DNA of 64,000 bases from Maea johnstoni (GCA_963942565.1 OZ012700.1:30845589-30909588), one strand, 5' to 3'. Numbered from the stretch's first letter, positions 9,760-20,271 are shown. Notes: generated by a model from the sequence alone, not told the origin. Numbers and translations are program-made.

Positions 9760-11364
9760 AGTATGGCATGCACATTTATTCAAGATATGTGAGGGAGAAT
9801 CAACCTGTAAAGAGGGAGTACCAAGAGAATTAAGTGAAATCGAATTAATATCATTCTGGTATGCCATAGGAAAGGCTGTCAGCCTGGCAATTCTTCTCTT
9901 AACTTAAAGAATAAAAATGATATATATAAACTCTTATAGAAATGTATAAAGGAGAGGATAAAGACAATGCAGATCCCAAACTAATTGTAGATAAAATGAA
10001 AGATTTTTTATCTGGACCTAAATAAAGATAGGCAGATAAGGGGTATAGATAACTTTAAAAAAATAGATAAAATACTCAAACTAAATTAAGAAGATATGAT
10101 TAGTAGTAACATTGTAAAGAAATCTAGGAATAAAATAAAAGCCATGGTACTTATGGCCTTTCTAATGTGTTTTACAATTTCTTTATTGGAAAGACGTGGT
10201 TTTGCTACTTTTTGCTACTCTATAATCTAAAAGAGATTTAAAATACTGCACAAACTAAAGGAGTGATAACATGTGTAACAAAATGGGGGTATATGCATAA
10301 TGTATTTTTTAAAAGAAAATGGTGTTCAAAAACTCTCCTAAATTCAATTCACAAGTTTTAATACTGTATAATTGCAGGAAAAAAAATAGATTAGACTCAT
10401 TCACACACATCAAAATGGTTTTGTAAATGGCAGACGCCTTGTCAGAAAATGATAATAAACAGGCTTGGTATGAAAGATTACACTACTACATACAATAACA
10501 TGACGCAGTACATTTTTCATATTTCTATATCTCAGAGATAACTGGTCAGAGAAATTAAATGATTACGTGCCTCTTGAAATGGTCGGATCTGCATTCATTT
10601 CCCTGTAATGAATGTTGCATTGAACCTCTGGAAATTATCTGTCATACATTTCTCTAATTCGAATTGTCATTTATATTTGGCGAAATAACGAGAATGGGTT
10701 TAGGCGTGCAGATAAGAATTCCCAACATATTTATCATTTTTGGACAAAAAAAAACAACAAATTACACATCATCACCAAACAATTATGGCCGCACAAGAAA
10801 TCATTTATATAAACGAGAAGAGGGTAAAAATTGCTCCATCATTCATGTAAAAAACTACTATATAAACAAATGTGCATTTAAGAATATTTTCATCCTTCAG
10901 ATAAGTTTATGGAGGTTTGGAACCCTGTATAATTCGAACTGATAAATCTTTTCCCATCATGATACAGGGCAAATGGTTAGCAGCAAATGAAACGCAGCAG
11001 TTGTTAAGTAAGGCCAATATGCAAACGAATTTGCATATCAAGCCATTACAAGAGAAAACCATATGGTTACAAGTTCATATCTGTTATAATTTCATAGAAA
11101 GTACATCATTTTTAGAGGTAACTACCAGATAGACATTTATAAGTATATGCTTGAGAGATATATAAGTGTGCTGGAGTAATTTCATGTGATAATGTGCTAC
11201 ATTAAATGCTTTAAAGATCATTAGTTTCCAATTGGAATTTTAATTATCCTTTTAATGAAATCTAGTGTTCTACTCAAAAACTCTAAAATTTGGTTTCCTC
11301 CCATCAATGATAAATTCATGTTCGAAATACAAATTGTCATGGTCTCTGTTGCTTTCTTTTGACT
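9760..11364. other. AT-rich sequence without supported features
   Basis: No ORF with coding character was seen. Short ORFs at 10664-11132 have no domains and an intergenic-like composition. No repeat or RNA gene was recognised. Confidence 0.5.
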
Positions 11365-11385
11365 TTAACCCATTAACACTCACAG
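11365..11385 (+). repeat. Left terminus: TTAA target site plus terminal inverted repeat
   Basis: TTAA (11365-11368) then CCCATTAACACTCACAG. The first eight bases match the right terminus perfectly and the next nine only partly. Confidence 0.6.
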
Positions 11386-11572
11386 CGGCCAAAAACAGCC
11401 TGATAGTTTTAATGAAATTGTGCCTGCAAAAGCATAGTAAACAAAATATTTGGTGTAGAAAAGTTAATCAGGATATTACCAACAACTCTCCTTCAAATAT
11501 TTTGTAAAATCTTTGTTAATTCAAAAGTTATTGTCAAAAGTATCGTAAGTCCAGATGACAATTTCTGTAGGA

Positions 11573-11595
11573 CACTCATTCTCACTTAAGTGGTC
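11573..11595 (+). repeat. Subterminal inverted repeat, left copy (23 bp)
   Basis: A perfect inverted match to 17815-17837, centred on the palindromic core ACTTAAGT. Subterminal repeats of this kind are typical transposase-binding sites, and that role here is inference. Confidence 0.75.
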
Positions 11596-12399
11596 AAATT
11601 ACCAATTTTGCGTATCTTACCTCCCTAACCACCATGAAACATATGCACAGGCGGTGTTACTATGTGTGAGTTGTAGGGTAGGGGTAAGGCCTAGGATATG
11701 AAGCGAAAAAAATTTGGAATTTACTTCTTTTTCTAATTTTTCAAGATTTTTTTCATAGTAAAATGTAACGCACGTGACGTGTCCCCGAAAAATTCTAAAA
11801 TTTCAGCTAAGTCCAAAACGGTGAAAAAGTACAAACCTGTGCAACATTCATGGCTCATTTGATTTGGAATATATTCTAGTTTGACACATGGGTAACGAAA
11901 ATTGGCCACACATCTTGAATATTCTTTTGGCCAGCCATGAAGGTTGTGGTATCAGTTCTCGTTAGTTGGTTACAGCGCTCCTTAGGAGGTGCCTAGGGGT
12001 ACTCAGATGAATTTTAAAAAGGTCCAAAAAATCATTAAAATTACCTCGTAGGTGTTCTTTATCCATATGATGCATGAAAATGACCTTAAAAATTTTTTGA
12101 ATTTTTTTTATTGGTCACTAGGGTATAAAGTGGGTGCGTATCGATAGCATGGTAACAAACTTAACAGGCTCTGGCCCGAGTTACAGAAGAGGTAGAGAAA
12201 TACTATTTCAGGGCCATGTAGCCTCTATGGTACAGTATCAATAGCAACTAAAACCAATGTCAAGGGATCAATCATTTCTGAGCAATCTGAGTGAAACTAT
12301 CAAAAACCTGATCGTAGGTTACACGTTCCCAAACTCCGAAAAAATTACTTCTCCCAACAAATCTGACCATAACAAACGATGCAAGTACATCCGGGTGCT

Positions 12400-12467
12400 A
12401 TAACTTCGCACCTGCGCAGACAAGCGACCCCAAGCCACGCTGCAATTGTTTACCGGAGCTACAAGAG
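12400..12467 (+). promoter_or_regulatory. Putative promoter and untranslated first exon of the transposase gene
   Basis: A local rise in GC includes CACCTGCGCAGAC, which resembles an NRF1-type initiator-region motif. A plausible donor (AAGAG|GTAAAT) starts the intron at 12468. A transcript starting here could splice to 12741 and then to about 13123. No TATA box is evident. This is inference from composition and splice signals. Confidence 0.25.
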
Positions 12468-12740
12468 GTAAATATGTCTAAAATCACTTCTTAAACTTCA
12501 TGAAATTTTCTCAAATTTGGCCAAAATGTAGACTTAGGTATATAGACTTGGGGGATATAGTTGCCATATGTCTTTTTTACATGTTTTTTTAGTTTCAGAT
12601 GATAGTTTAGTTACGTACAGTCAAAATGAAAGTGTTTTGGGGCTTGTTTGAACCTGTTTTCTGGTGTATAGGTGTCGCTCTAAGCAGCTATTATGTTTGT
12701 TACAAATTTTGTCTCACTTTTACCTTGGTTTACTTTTCAG

Positions 12741-12838
12741 TCCACCACGTCGCAAAGATTGCCAGGGAAGAGTCAAAACTTTTACAATCAGAAGGGAACA
12801 GCATAGGGCGACAAGGAAACCAAGTGGAACGGCTATTG
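12741..12838 (+). other. Possible untranslated internal exon
   Basis: Bounded by a good acceptor (TTACTTTTCAG) and a donor (ATTG|GTGGGT). Its basic reading frame (PPRRKDCQGRVKT) does not run in phase into the main coding exon: joining at about 13123 leads to a stop. A 5' untranslated role is therefore more likely than a coding one. Confidence 0.25.
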
Positions 12839-13159
12839 GTGGGTATTTTTATATATTTATTCACCTCCAAAGTTGACAAAAATAGAAATTGACTTTCAAA
12901 AAAAACACTTTTTTTCAGGTTTGGCCGTCGGGTTCATATTTATTGTATACTTATGAAACATGTTAGTGTTTTATTTAGCAGAGAACTATATTGTAATCAT
13001 TTTAGAACTTTTTCAGGCAGTATTTAGTGCTTCCTTTGTAATTGTTATGGTCTTTAAAGTTCTGTTACGTATGTTTCGAAATATCACTTACGTTACTTAT
13101 GTTTTGTTTGTTGATTTTTCAGTTCAGCCATGTATTCCCTTCGTCCCCGGGCACTAACA

Positions 13160-13526
13160 ATGACAAATGCTGAACGCCAGGCCAAGTGGCGAGCAAAGAA
13201 GCTGGCCAAGGATGGAGAAACCTTCAGAAAGAAAGAGGCAGAGAGGATCAGGGGGTATTACACAAAGGTAGAGGATATGACAGTGGCCCAGAGGACAGTC
13301 TTCAGGACAAATACAAGACATCGAGTGCAACGTCAAAGAGCAAAGAAAAGGGCAGCAGCAGCAGCCGGGCAAACCTCTGACGAGGATGATGATGAGCTTG
13401 GGGACTCTGATGAAGATGATGATGATGATGGCGACGACGGTGGTGATGAGGTGGAGGTATACAGCTCAGAGGAGGAGGATGGTGAACCCACAGTGGTTTT
13501 TAGCAGAAGGCGCAGCGGTACTCAAG
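13160..13526 (+). CDS. Transposase-like gene, coding exon 1
   Basis: The ATG at 13160 (context AACAATGA) opens a frame of 122 codons plus one base, ending at a strong donor (CAAG|GTATGT). A possible earlier in-frame ATG at 13130 lies seven bases after an acceptor, and I prefer 13160 because the conserved-looking start MTNAERQAKWRAKK begins there. The N-terminus is strongly basic (ERQAKW, KEAERIRGYY), like the starts of a widespread family of uncharacterised invertebrate and fish transposase-like proteins, and probably contacts DNA. A serine-acidic stretch follows at 13375-13480 with long runs of Asp and Glu, then a basic RRRSG just before the donor. Phase-1 joining to 13853 gives a glutamate at the junction and keeps the frame open. 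Confidence 0.7.
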
Positions 13527-13733
13527 GTATGTATCAATTGATGTCTAGAGTGAATTATAGAACATTTATACATGTCTGTCTCTCTGCTTTTGTTCCAGCT
13601 TGTATACATTTGAAAATGTTTGATGGATGTTTGTACTCACCTGAAAAATTCTTGCTAAGTCTTATTTCTTCAGTAATATTATTGCCCTTAAGTTTTAATT
13701 GAATTCTTTCAACTGGAGATATTGAACAATGAA

Positions 13734-13756
13734 ATATATATATATATATATATATA
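13734..13756. repeat. (TA)n microsatellite in the transposase-gene intron
   Basis: About eleven TA units inside the 326-bp intron 13527-13852. Confidence 0.9.
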
Positions 13757-13852
13757 ATGATATATACTTACCCGAGTTAATTTGACTGACCAGTACTATT
13801 TAAATGAAAAACTTTCAAGGCAAATGCACTTACCTTTTTCTTTATTTTACAG

Positions 13853-16508
13853 AGCTGAAGGTGAAGTGGGGTTCACCCTCAAAGAAGTCAAGTAATTTGT
13901 CCAAGAAACGAAGACAGGCCAAGGCTGTCTCAAGCCTGACCAGGCAGGTCTCCAAGAAAGATAAATCACTGAAAAGGATGACAGCACTGAAAAGGAAATA
14001 TCAGAGGAAGTGTGCACGACTTGAAAAGCAAGCAAAGGAATCTCAGGTCCAAGCAGTTCCTACACCACTTCCTACACCACCTGCTCCGAGCACACCTCAG
14101 CCGAGTTGTTCAAGAGCCTCCTCCGGTGTTGCAGGTGCTTAGGAAGAAGTGGTTGAGCCTGGACAAACCACTCCAGCTGGAAGCATCTCCCCCAGAAAAG
14201 AGACTGTCAACTGTATCAAAGAAGCTGGTCTGACTCCAGAGCAGGTACCCATATCAATTCGTCGGGAGCTGGAGTTCGGGAAAGTGCTCCAGAGTGAACT
14301 GAAGCAGGCGGCTCTGAAGAGCCCGGAGCATATGAGGGTAGTCACTTCCCTCCTCAAGGGTGAGCATGTTAAGAAATACAGGAAGAAATCAAGTCTCAAA
14401 AAAAAGATTTCTTTATCAAAAAGGGCCTTACAAAAAGCAAAGCAGAAGTGCCTGACAGTAGAAAAGAAGAGGAGGCTTGTGAGTGTTCACAGCAAAATTC
14501 AAGAGGACGTGGAAACATTTCTATGCAGAGATGACAACTCAAGAGCAAACCCTGGAAAGCAGGACTGCCTCACTGTTGATGGCCAGAAGCTGCAAACAAG
14601 AGTTCTGACTGACTACATGTACATTCTGCATGAAAAGTTCATGTCTGAAAATATTCAATCTAAAGTCAGCAGAGCTACATTCTACAGACTTCGACCAAAG
14701 CATGTGAGATTTTCAAACTTCCTAAAAAACAAGAACTGCCTGTGTCAGATACACCAGAACACTGCCCTGATGCTGCAAGCTATAAAGAAAGCCTTACCTG
14801 TGACTGAGTCTAAGGTGACAACTAGTCCTGATGTCTTCATTGACACATACACAACTTCAGGTGCTGTTAAGGATGTGCTGGATAAACTTACCTGCCTGAA
14901 TCTTGATGTCCCTCAGTGGAAGAGAATTAAAGACAAAGATGGCAAAGAGCGTACCAAAATTGTCACTGAAAGCATGCAGACAGGAGAGTTCTGCAAGAAG
15001 TTCTTGCAAGATGTGGACTGCAAGTTTCGGGAGCATGCAGCAAAAGTGAGAATCCAGTACAGAGAAGTTAAAAGACTTAAAGAAAACTTACCTGCTGACC
15101 ACTTGCCGAGAACTATGGGTGCACAGCATCCACTGATGCTGTGCAAAGCTCCTACTGGAACCAAGCAGGAGTCACCATACACCCTTGTGTTATCTACTTT
15201 AAAGACGATGATGGGGGAATACAACACAAAAGTGTCGCCTATGTATCTGATTGCAACCATCACAATTCCGGCATGGTTTTTGCAATCCTAAGATCCATGC
15301 ATGCCAGGGAACTCCAGTCCCTAATCAAGCAGAGAAAAGTTAAGTTTATTCATTACATAACAGACAGTCCATACTCGCAGTATCGGAACAAGCTGATGTT
15401 TTATTTGATAGCAAATCACAAGGAGGTCTTTGGAATAGATGGTTGCTGGGATTATTTTGAGGCCGGCCACGGCAAGGGGCCATGCGATGGAGTGGGGGGT
15501 AGTATTAAACGACAAGCTGACCAGGCGGCCAAACATGGAGTTGCAATGGCTGACGCAGAGGACTTCTACAGGTGGGCCTCATCAACACCAGGTACTGTTC
15601 AGTTTGCCTGGATTGACAAGGCAGCCTATGACACTTGCCAAGAACAGGTCACTCAAATCCAGCCTATCCTTTGCCCTGTGAAAGGAACTGCCACCCTCCA
15701 CGCCGTACGGAAGGGAGCAAATAGAACCAGTGTCTTATGGCGTGAAACATCATGCAATTGTGCAAATTGTCTTGCACATGATACATCTTCCTGTGGATGG
15801 AAAGCAGCTGCCTTACTGAAATCTAAGGCAAAGAGGCCAAAGTGCTGTGCAACATGTCCACTGGTTTGTATCTGCACAGCTCCCCAGCAACCTCCAGAAC
15901 CACAGGCTCCAGAACCTCAGGCTACAGTGGTAACACAGGCTCCAGAACCACAGGCTCCACTTCTACCACAGGCTCCAGTTCTACCACCAGCTCCTGAACC
16001 GCCTGCAGTTCTACCACAGGCTCCAGTTCTACAGGCTCCTGAACCGCCTACAGATCTACCACAGGCTCCTGAACCGCCTGCAGCTCTACCACAGGCTCCT
16101 GAACCGCCTGCAGCTCTACCACAGGCTCCTGAACCGTCTGCAGTTCAGGTTCCAGAAACACATGCTCCTGCTGAGCAAGAGGCTCCAGAACCATATTCTG
16201 TCATTGATACATCTGCCCTGGTGAATGGAGTTTTTGTTATCTGCAAGTATGATATGGTGACATACCTAGGCACAATCATTAATAGTGATGATGATGAGGA
16301 TGAGGTTGAGATCTCATTCATGACAACTCATGGTAAGGGTGGGTTCCTGTATTTCAGGTGGCCAAAGAGACCCGACACTGTATGGTTCCAGAAATCAGCT
16401 ATACTTGGTGTGGTTGATGCTCGAGAGGCTGGGAAGAGATGCTACAAGCTGAATGCAGCCTCAATGGACGCTTTTCTAGAGGCTAAGGCTACGGATGCCT
16501 ATAGTTAG
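13853..16508 (+). pseudogene. Transposase-like gene, main exon (DDE-type core and C-terminal domain)
   Basis: The exon follows an acceptor TTTATTTTACAG and runs to a stop at 16508. In order it holds a lysine-rich coiled region (13880-14040), a Pro/Ser linker, a long helical and basic region (14230-14750), and an RNase H-like core. Core motifs are an Asp-Leu-Ala-Glu-Asn-Tyr signature at about 15097-15116, TDSPYSQYRNK (Asp codon 15363) and FEAGHGKGPCDGVGG (Glu codon 15459, Asp 15486). Candidate spacing is D-about 88-D-31-E. Two cysteine clusters (CNCANCLAHDTSSC and CCATCPLVCIC, 15752-15880) may bind zinc. A Pro-Glu-Ala repeat (15885-16190) leads to a C-terminal domain with FRWPKRPDTVWFQ (about 16350-16395). 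Two defects are visible: an in-frame TAG at 14140-14142 in the linker, and a two-base frame change at about 15099-15102 within the first acidic motif. Otherwise the frame is open, so inactivation looks recent. The family is known only as uncharacterised proteins. No database check was made. Confidence 0.7.
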
Positions 16509-17814
16509 AATGTTTTAAGGGCACAGATATCCCTTACATATTGATTGACACCAAGGTTCTTGTTTTGTGTTGAGGATGTTATTCAAATTAATTTCTAAGA
16601 ACTTTTAAAGTTTTAAACAAGTGCCAATCAGGTACTTTTAAGTTTTAAGGATGCTGTAAACATTTTAAGACATCTACAAGATTTGCATGATGTTTGTATG
16701 TAATATTTTTGATATATATCTGACCAGAAGTGAGTTTTAGTTTTAGAGAAACTTACGTAACAACAGTACTGCTAGAGTTCATAAGGGTACAGGATGCACA
16801 TAAGTACCCAGGAAACATATATTAATGGTGCCAAAGACCATATCTTAGTGTAATTATGTTATATGGGTGTAAGTTGTATGCCTTTCCAGCAAAAAAGATG
16901 AGTTTAGCTTGGCAAATGCTCAATGTATATGATAATTCATACAATTTTTAGATATAAGTGGTTTGTAATTGTCATATAACTGTGCCAAAGAGTTTAATAT
17001 TGTACCCCAGAGGGTGCTTAAGTTGTAAAGTGCCATTTTAACCCTAAAAAGGTCTTAAGATTTCCTTAGTTGATTGACTACTAAGTCCAAATCAGAGGTA
17101 TGTGAAATTGGTAACGAACATAACAGAAATGAATGTGCCTTTTTTTTTTAGGTTTTAACTGTCAAACATGCCTAATTTTGATTGAAAACAGTCTCTCATG
17201 ACTTCCTAAGGTGGTTAGAAGCAATTATTTGCAAAATTAGAAAAATTCATATTTCTGCCAAATTCTGTGGATTTGTGTATCATACATAACAAGAATTAAA
17301 GTCTGAATTTCTCTGACAAGGTTGTTTGTTACTCTTTCATCTCTTGATATGTTATAAAGAACCCCTTGGGCCGTAGATTCAGTGGTGATAGGACTTCCTT
17401 ACCTGGCAGGCCTTAACTCTACAATTAAAGTTAGACAATACTTTTGAGATTTATGGAACTTTCAGGAACTTACCAGTTCTTAAAGGGTAGAAAAACAAGA
17501 CAAAACACATTCATCTGAGGAAACTTGGTGGTTTATTTAGAAGAACAATCATCTGTGCATGAGATAAAACCAAAACAGTACACATTGAGCAATATTTTAC
17601 AAACTTAGAGCCCCTATAATGCAGGGAAGTCTTACTCAGAACATACATAACACACTTCAAAAGTACATATCAATCGCAAAATATTTGAAGTTCCCGGTCG
17701 AAGTTGATGTGAATATTTTGGAATTAATAACTCAAGACATATTAGTTTCTGAAAAAATAAGTTTCATCAAGATTGGCGAAGGTGACCCCCGTGACCAGAT
17801 TCTCACCCCAATTG
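16509..17814. other. 3' region of the candidate transposon
   Basis: AT-rich non-coding sequence between the transposase stop and the right subterminal repeat. No canonical AATAAA close to the stop was seen, and a weak ATTAAA occurs at about 17295. An imperfect inverted match to 11600-11630 lies at 17209-17245. The short ORF at 17619-17828 has no coding character. Confidence 0.4.
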
Positions 17815-17837
17815 GACCACTTAAGTGAGAATGAGTG
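17815..17837 (-). repeat. Subterminal inverted repeat, right copy (23 bp)
   Basis: Perfect inverted partner of 11573-11595, 23 bp from the right terminus of the candidate transposon. Confidence 0.75.
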
Positions 17838-17842
17838 AGGAA

Positions 17843-17864
17843 CTCTCAAGCATTAATGGGTTAA
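17843..17864 (-). repeat. Right terminus: terminal inverted repeat plus TTAA target site
   Basis: On the minus strand TTAA (17864-17861) is followed by CCCATTAATGCTTGAGAG, mirroring the left end at 11365-11385. Confidence 0.6.
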
Positions 17865-18324
17865 CTGACAGAGTTTAGAGGTTTTTCAAAAGTATTTGCA
17901 TCAATGTGTTTTGGACGAAAGTAGCCTTAGCATTCTGGTATGAATCTTTGCAATACTTATATTGATACCTATCAGAAATCTCTTCAGCTGACACGTGGTG
18001 GCACATGCAGCATAGAAACCAGGTAGTTCAGACATAAACTCTACCTATTTTCACGTGCAACACAGAACATCCACATTAAGATATCGTTGCATATAGTAAG
18101 GTTCACTATTTTTGAACTAAGAAACCAGGTAATCATATGGTTTACCATTTAACAGAGCCTAAATTTGTAACATATGGGACGATAAGCAATTCCAGTTGAT
18201 ATTTCGTTTGTTTCATGAACTTGTGGTTAAGATGAGAAATCACTAAGGATTGGAGTAAGTTTGGTTAAAAAAGATTCTTAGAGATTTGAAATTTGGATAT
18301 TTTTCTGCCATACTGCGGTTAAGT
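17865..18324. other. AT-rich sequence without supported features
   Basis: No ORF, RNA gene or strong repeat seen. The phrase AGAAACCAGGTA occurs twice (about 18014 and 18119), which is too short to call. Confidence 0.4.
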
Positions 18325-18840
18325 CTTCAATCTGCGTATAAACCCGGTGACAGCACAGTGGAGGTACAGAATGACATCCTTATAAGCGTTGACCAGCATG
18401 GATTATACCGATTCTGCTGGACCTAAGTGCAGCATTTGATACCATTAACCATGATGTCCTGTTTTCTAGAATGGAAAGCTCTCTGGGTATAACAGGGCCA
18501 GCCCTTGAATGGTTCGAGTTCAGATGGATGATTCATTCTCTGCAGCACAGGAAATCCTATCAATGTTGGCTCCCTGCTCTTCCTGGTTTACCTCCTACCC
18601 TAAGGAATACTGATAAGAAAGCATGGGCTAAAAGTCCATGCTTATGCGGATAATACTCAGCTCTAAATCTCTATAAAACCTGTCAATCAACGCACAGTTG
18701 ACATAGGGGTAGCAAAGTTGAAAAACTGCCACACTGACACTGACTGACATCTGTATATGGATGTCTCAAAATATACTCAAACTGGATGCAGACAAGACAG
18801 ACTTTCTGGTTATGGGTACCCAACAGCTCAGTGAAGTTAG
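18325..18840 (+). mobile_element. LINE relic, CR1/L2-like reverse transcriptase fragment
   Basis: Pieces of a non-LTR reverse transcriptase can be read across all three plus frames. They include KPGDSTVEVQNDIL, DLSAAFDTINHDVL (read at about 18420-18460), SSLGITGPALEWF (18478-18515), HAYADNTQLY (18630-18665) and WMSQNILKLDADKTDFLVMG (18757-18815). This order and wording is typical of the CR1/L2 side of the Jockey superfamily, where (Y/F)ADDTQLY holds the catalytic aspartates. Here ADN replaces ADD, and several frame changes and internal losses show an old dead copy. Neither a 5' end nor a 3' tail is recognised. Confidence 0.8.
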
Positions 18841-19069
18841 CTACTTATTCCTTATTCAATATTCAGTTACTTATTCGTTTTCACTTCTTTATTCGCAGTT
18901 ACTTCCTTATTCAAAAACAGGTCTCAAAGGATTGATATTTTTAATGATGACACACAAACTCACTATTCAGTCAGTAGACAGTCCCAGAAAGGTAATGTAT
19001 GTCAAATCTACGAAGAGATTTATCACTAAAAGCAAAAAATCATTGATGCTTTGATTAATGCCCCAGGGT

Positions 19070-19708
19070 GGGGACCCCTACTTTGCTGCATGGCAAATAT
19101 TGTCAAAATAGCATAAAAACTTCGAAATTACCTACATTCCTAAAATGAATTTCCACTATTGACTAGGAAATTATGTTCAACCATACTCATGTCTATCAAA
19201 ATCAATTTTAACCAGGGTGGCGCAGGCGTTAGTTTGAGACCCGGGGTAGGGGTACCTACTAGGGCGTGGACCCCTCAAACTGCCGAAATAGCATAAAAAC
19301 CTCAAAATTACCCACATTACTAAAATGAATTGCCACGTTTGACTAGGAAATTATGTTCAACCATACTCATGTCTATCAAAATCAATTCTAACCAGGGTGG
19401 CGCAGGCGTTAGTTTGAGCCCCCGGGTAGGGGTACCTACTAGGGCGTGGACCCCTCAAACTGCCAAAATAGCATAAAAACCTCAAAATTACCCACATTTC
19501 TAAAATGAATTGCCACTATTGACTATGAAATTATGTTTAACCATACTCATGTTAATAAATATCTATTTTAACCAGAGTGGCGCAGGCGTTAGTTTGAGCC
19601 CTGGGGTGAGGGTACCTACTAGGGCGTGGACCCCTCAAACTGCCAAAATAGCATAAAAACCTCAAAATTACCCACATTTCTAAAATGAAGTGCCACTATT
19701 GACTATGA
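19070..19708. repeat. Tandem satellite, 180-bp period, about 3.5 copies
   Basis: The phrase GTGGCGCAGGCGTTAGTTTG starts at 19218, 19398 and 19578, an exact 180-bp period. Copies are about 90-95% alike. The first copy (from about 19070) differs at its start, where the ACCCCTCAAACTGCC phrase is replaced by ACCCCTACTTTGCTGC and extra bases. The last copy is partial and is followed by an inverted copy. Confidence 0.9.
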
Positions 19709-19719
19709 AATTCTTCATA

Positions 19720-19812
19720 ATATTGACATGAGTATGGTTGAACATAATTTCATAGTCAAACGTTGCAATTCATTTTAGAAATGAGAAATTGAGGTTTTTA
19801 TGCTAATTTGGC
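19720..19812. repeat. Inverted partial copy of the 180-bp satellite
   Basis: This stretch is the reverse complement of the part of the 180-bp unit running from TAGCATAAAAACCTC to ACTCATGTC. It lies directly after the last direct copy with about ten bases between arms, so the transcript or single strand could fold into a hairpin of about 90 bp. Confidence 0.85.
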
Positions 19813-20200
19813 TTTTTAAAGGGTCAATACGCTCATACATTTGTTACAAATTAACTATTGAACTATATATAAATACCGCCATTTGTTTAAGGGTAGAATA
19901 TTGTAGCCGTGGAGCGTTGATATAAATAGTTCATGTTTGATAACCATCTGTACAAAAAGTATACACTTCTGACTTTATCTCAGCGGTCAAATGCTTTGGG
20001 GTAGAATGTCATGTTTAGTGCAACTACCGTATGAAAACACGTATGAATAAATATCACGTATACTATAAAATCTTCAAATGGCAAAAGTCCGATTGGGACA
20101 TTCTCGACTAGAGGTATTCAGTAGGATAAATGTGACCAAATATAGTTCACTAGAGACTAGCATAATACAGTGAAAAAGAAAATACATAACAGCGTAAGAT
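19813..20200. other. AT-rich sequence without supported features
   Basis: No coding frame or repeat seen. The purine-rich element downstream of the histone stem-loop begins at the right edge (about 20203-20215). Confidence 0.4.
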
Positions 20201-20225
20201 AGATCTCTTTTTGGAGGTTTTGGGT

Positions 20226-20241
20226 GGCCTTGAAAAAGGCC
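20226..20241 (-). terminator. Histone mRNA 3' stem-loop
   Basis: On the minus strand the 16 bases GGCCTTTTTCAAGGCC match the replication-dependent histone consensus GGYYYTTYTNARRRCC at every position and are followed by ACCC. About 10-25 bases further on lies AAAAAGAGAT, resembling the histone downstream element that pairs with U7 snRNA. Such a stem-loop directs endonucleolytic cleavage without polyadenylation. Confidence 0.95.
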
Positions 20242-20271
20242 GTTGGGGTAGTAAAGCAGTTAGGCAACCGT

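Larger units (their letters stand above)
11369..17860 (+). mobile_element. Candidate 6.5-kb DNA transposon with TTAA target sites
   Basis: Both ends read TTAA followed inward by CCCATTAA: TTAA at 11365-11368 with CCCATTAACACTCACAG inside, and on the other strand TTAA at 17861-17864 with CCCATTAATGCTTGAGAG inside. A perfect 23-bp subterminal inverted repeat lies at 11573-11595 and 17815-17837, and a weaker inverted match at about 11600-11630 and 17209-17245. Inside lies a multi-exon transposase-like gene on the plus strand (13160-16508). TTAA duplication is known for the piggyBac and Kolobok superfamilies. A CCC start resembles piggyBac, but the protein lacks recognisable piggyBac features. 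The left terminus is 204 bp from the subterminal repeat and the right only 23 bp, so one side may carry a secondary insertion. Confidence 0.6.

Noticed and set aside
11369-17860. Assigning the transposon to piggyBac because of TTAA and CCC ends
   Set aside because: The coded protein does not show a recognisable piggyBac core or C-terminal domain, so only the target-site similarity is reported.
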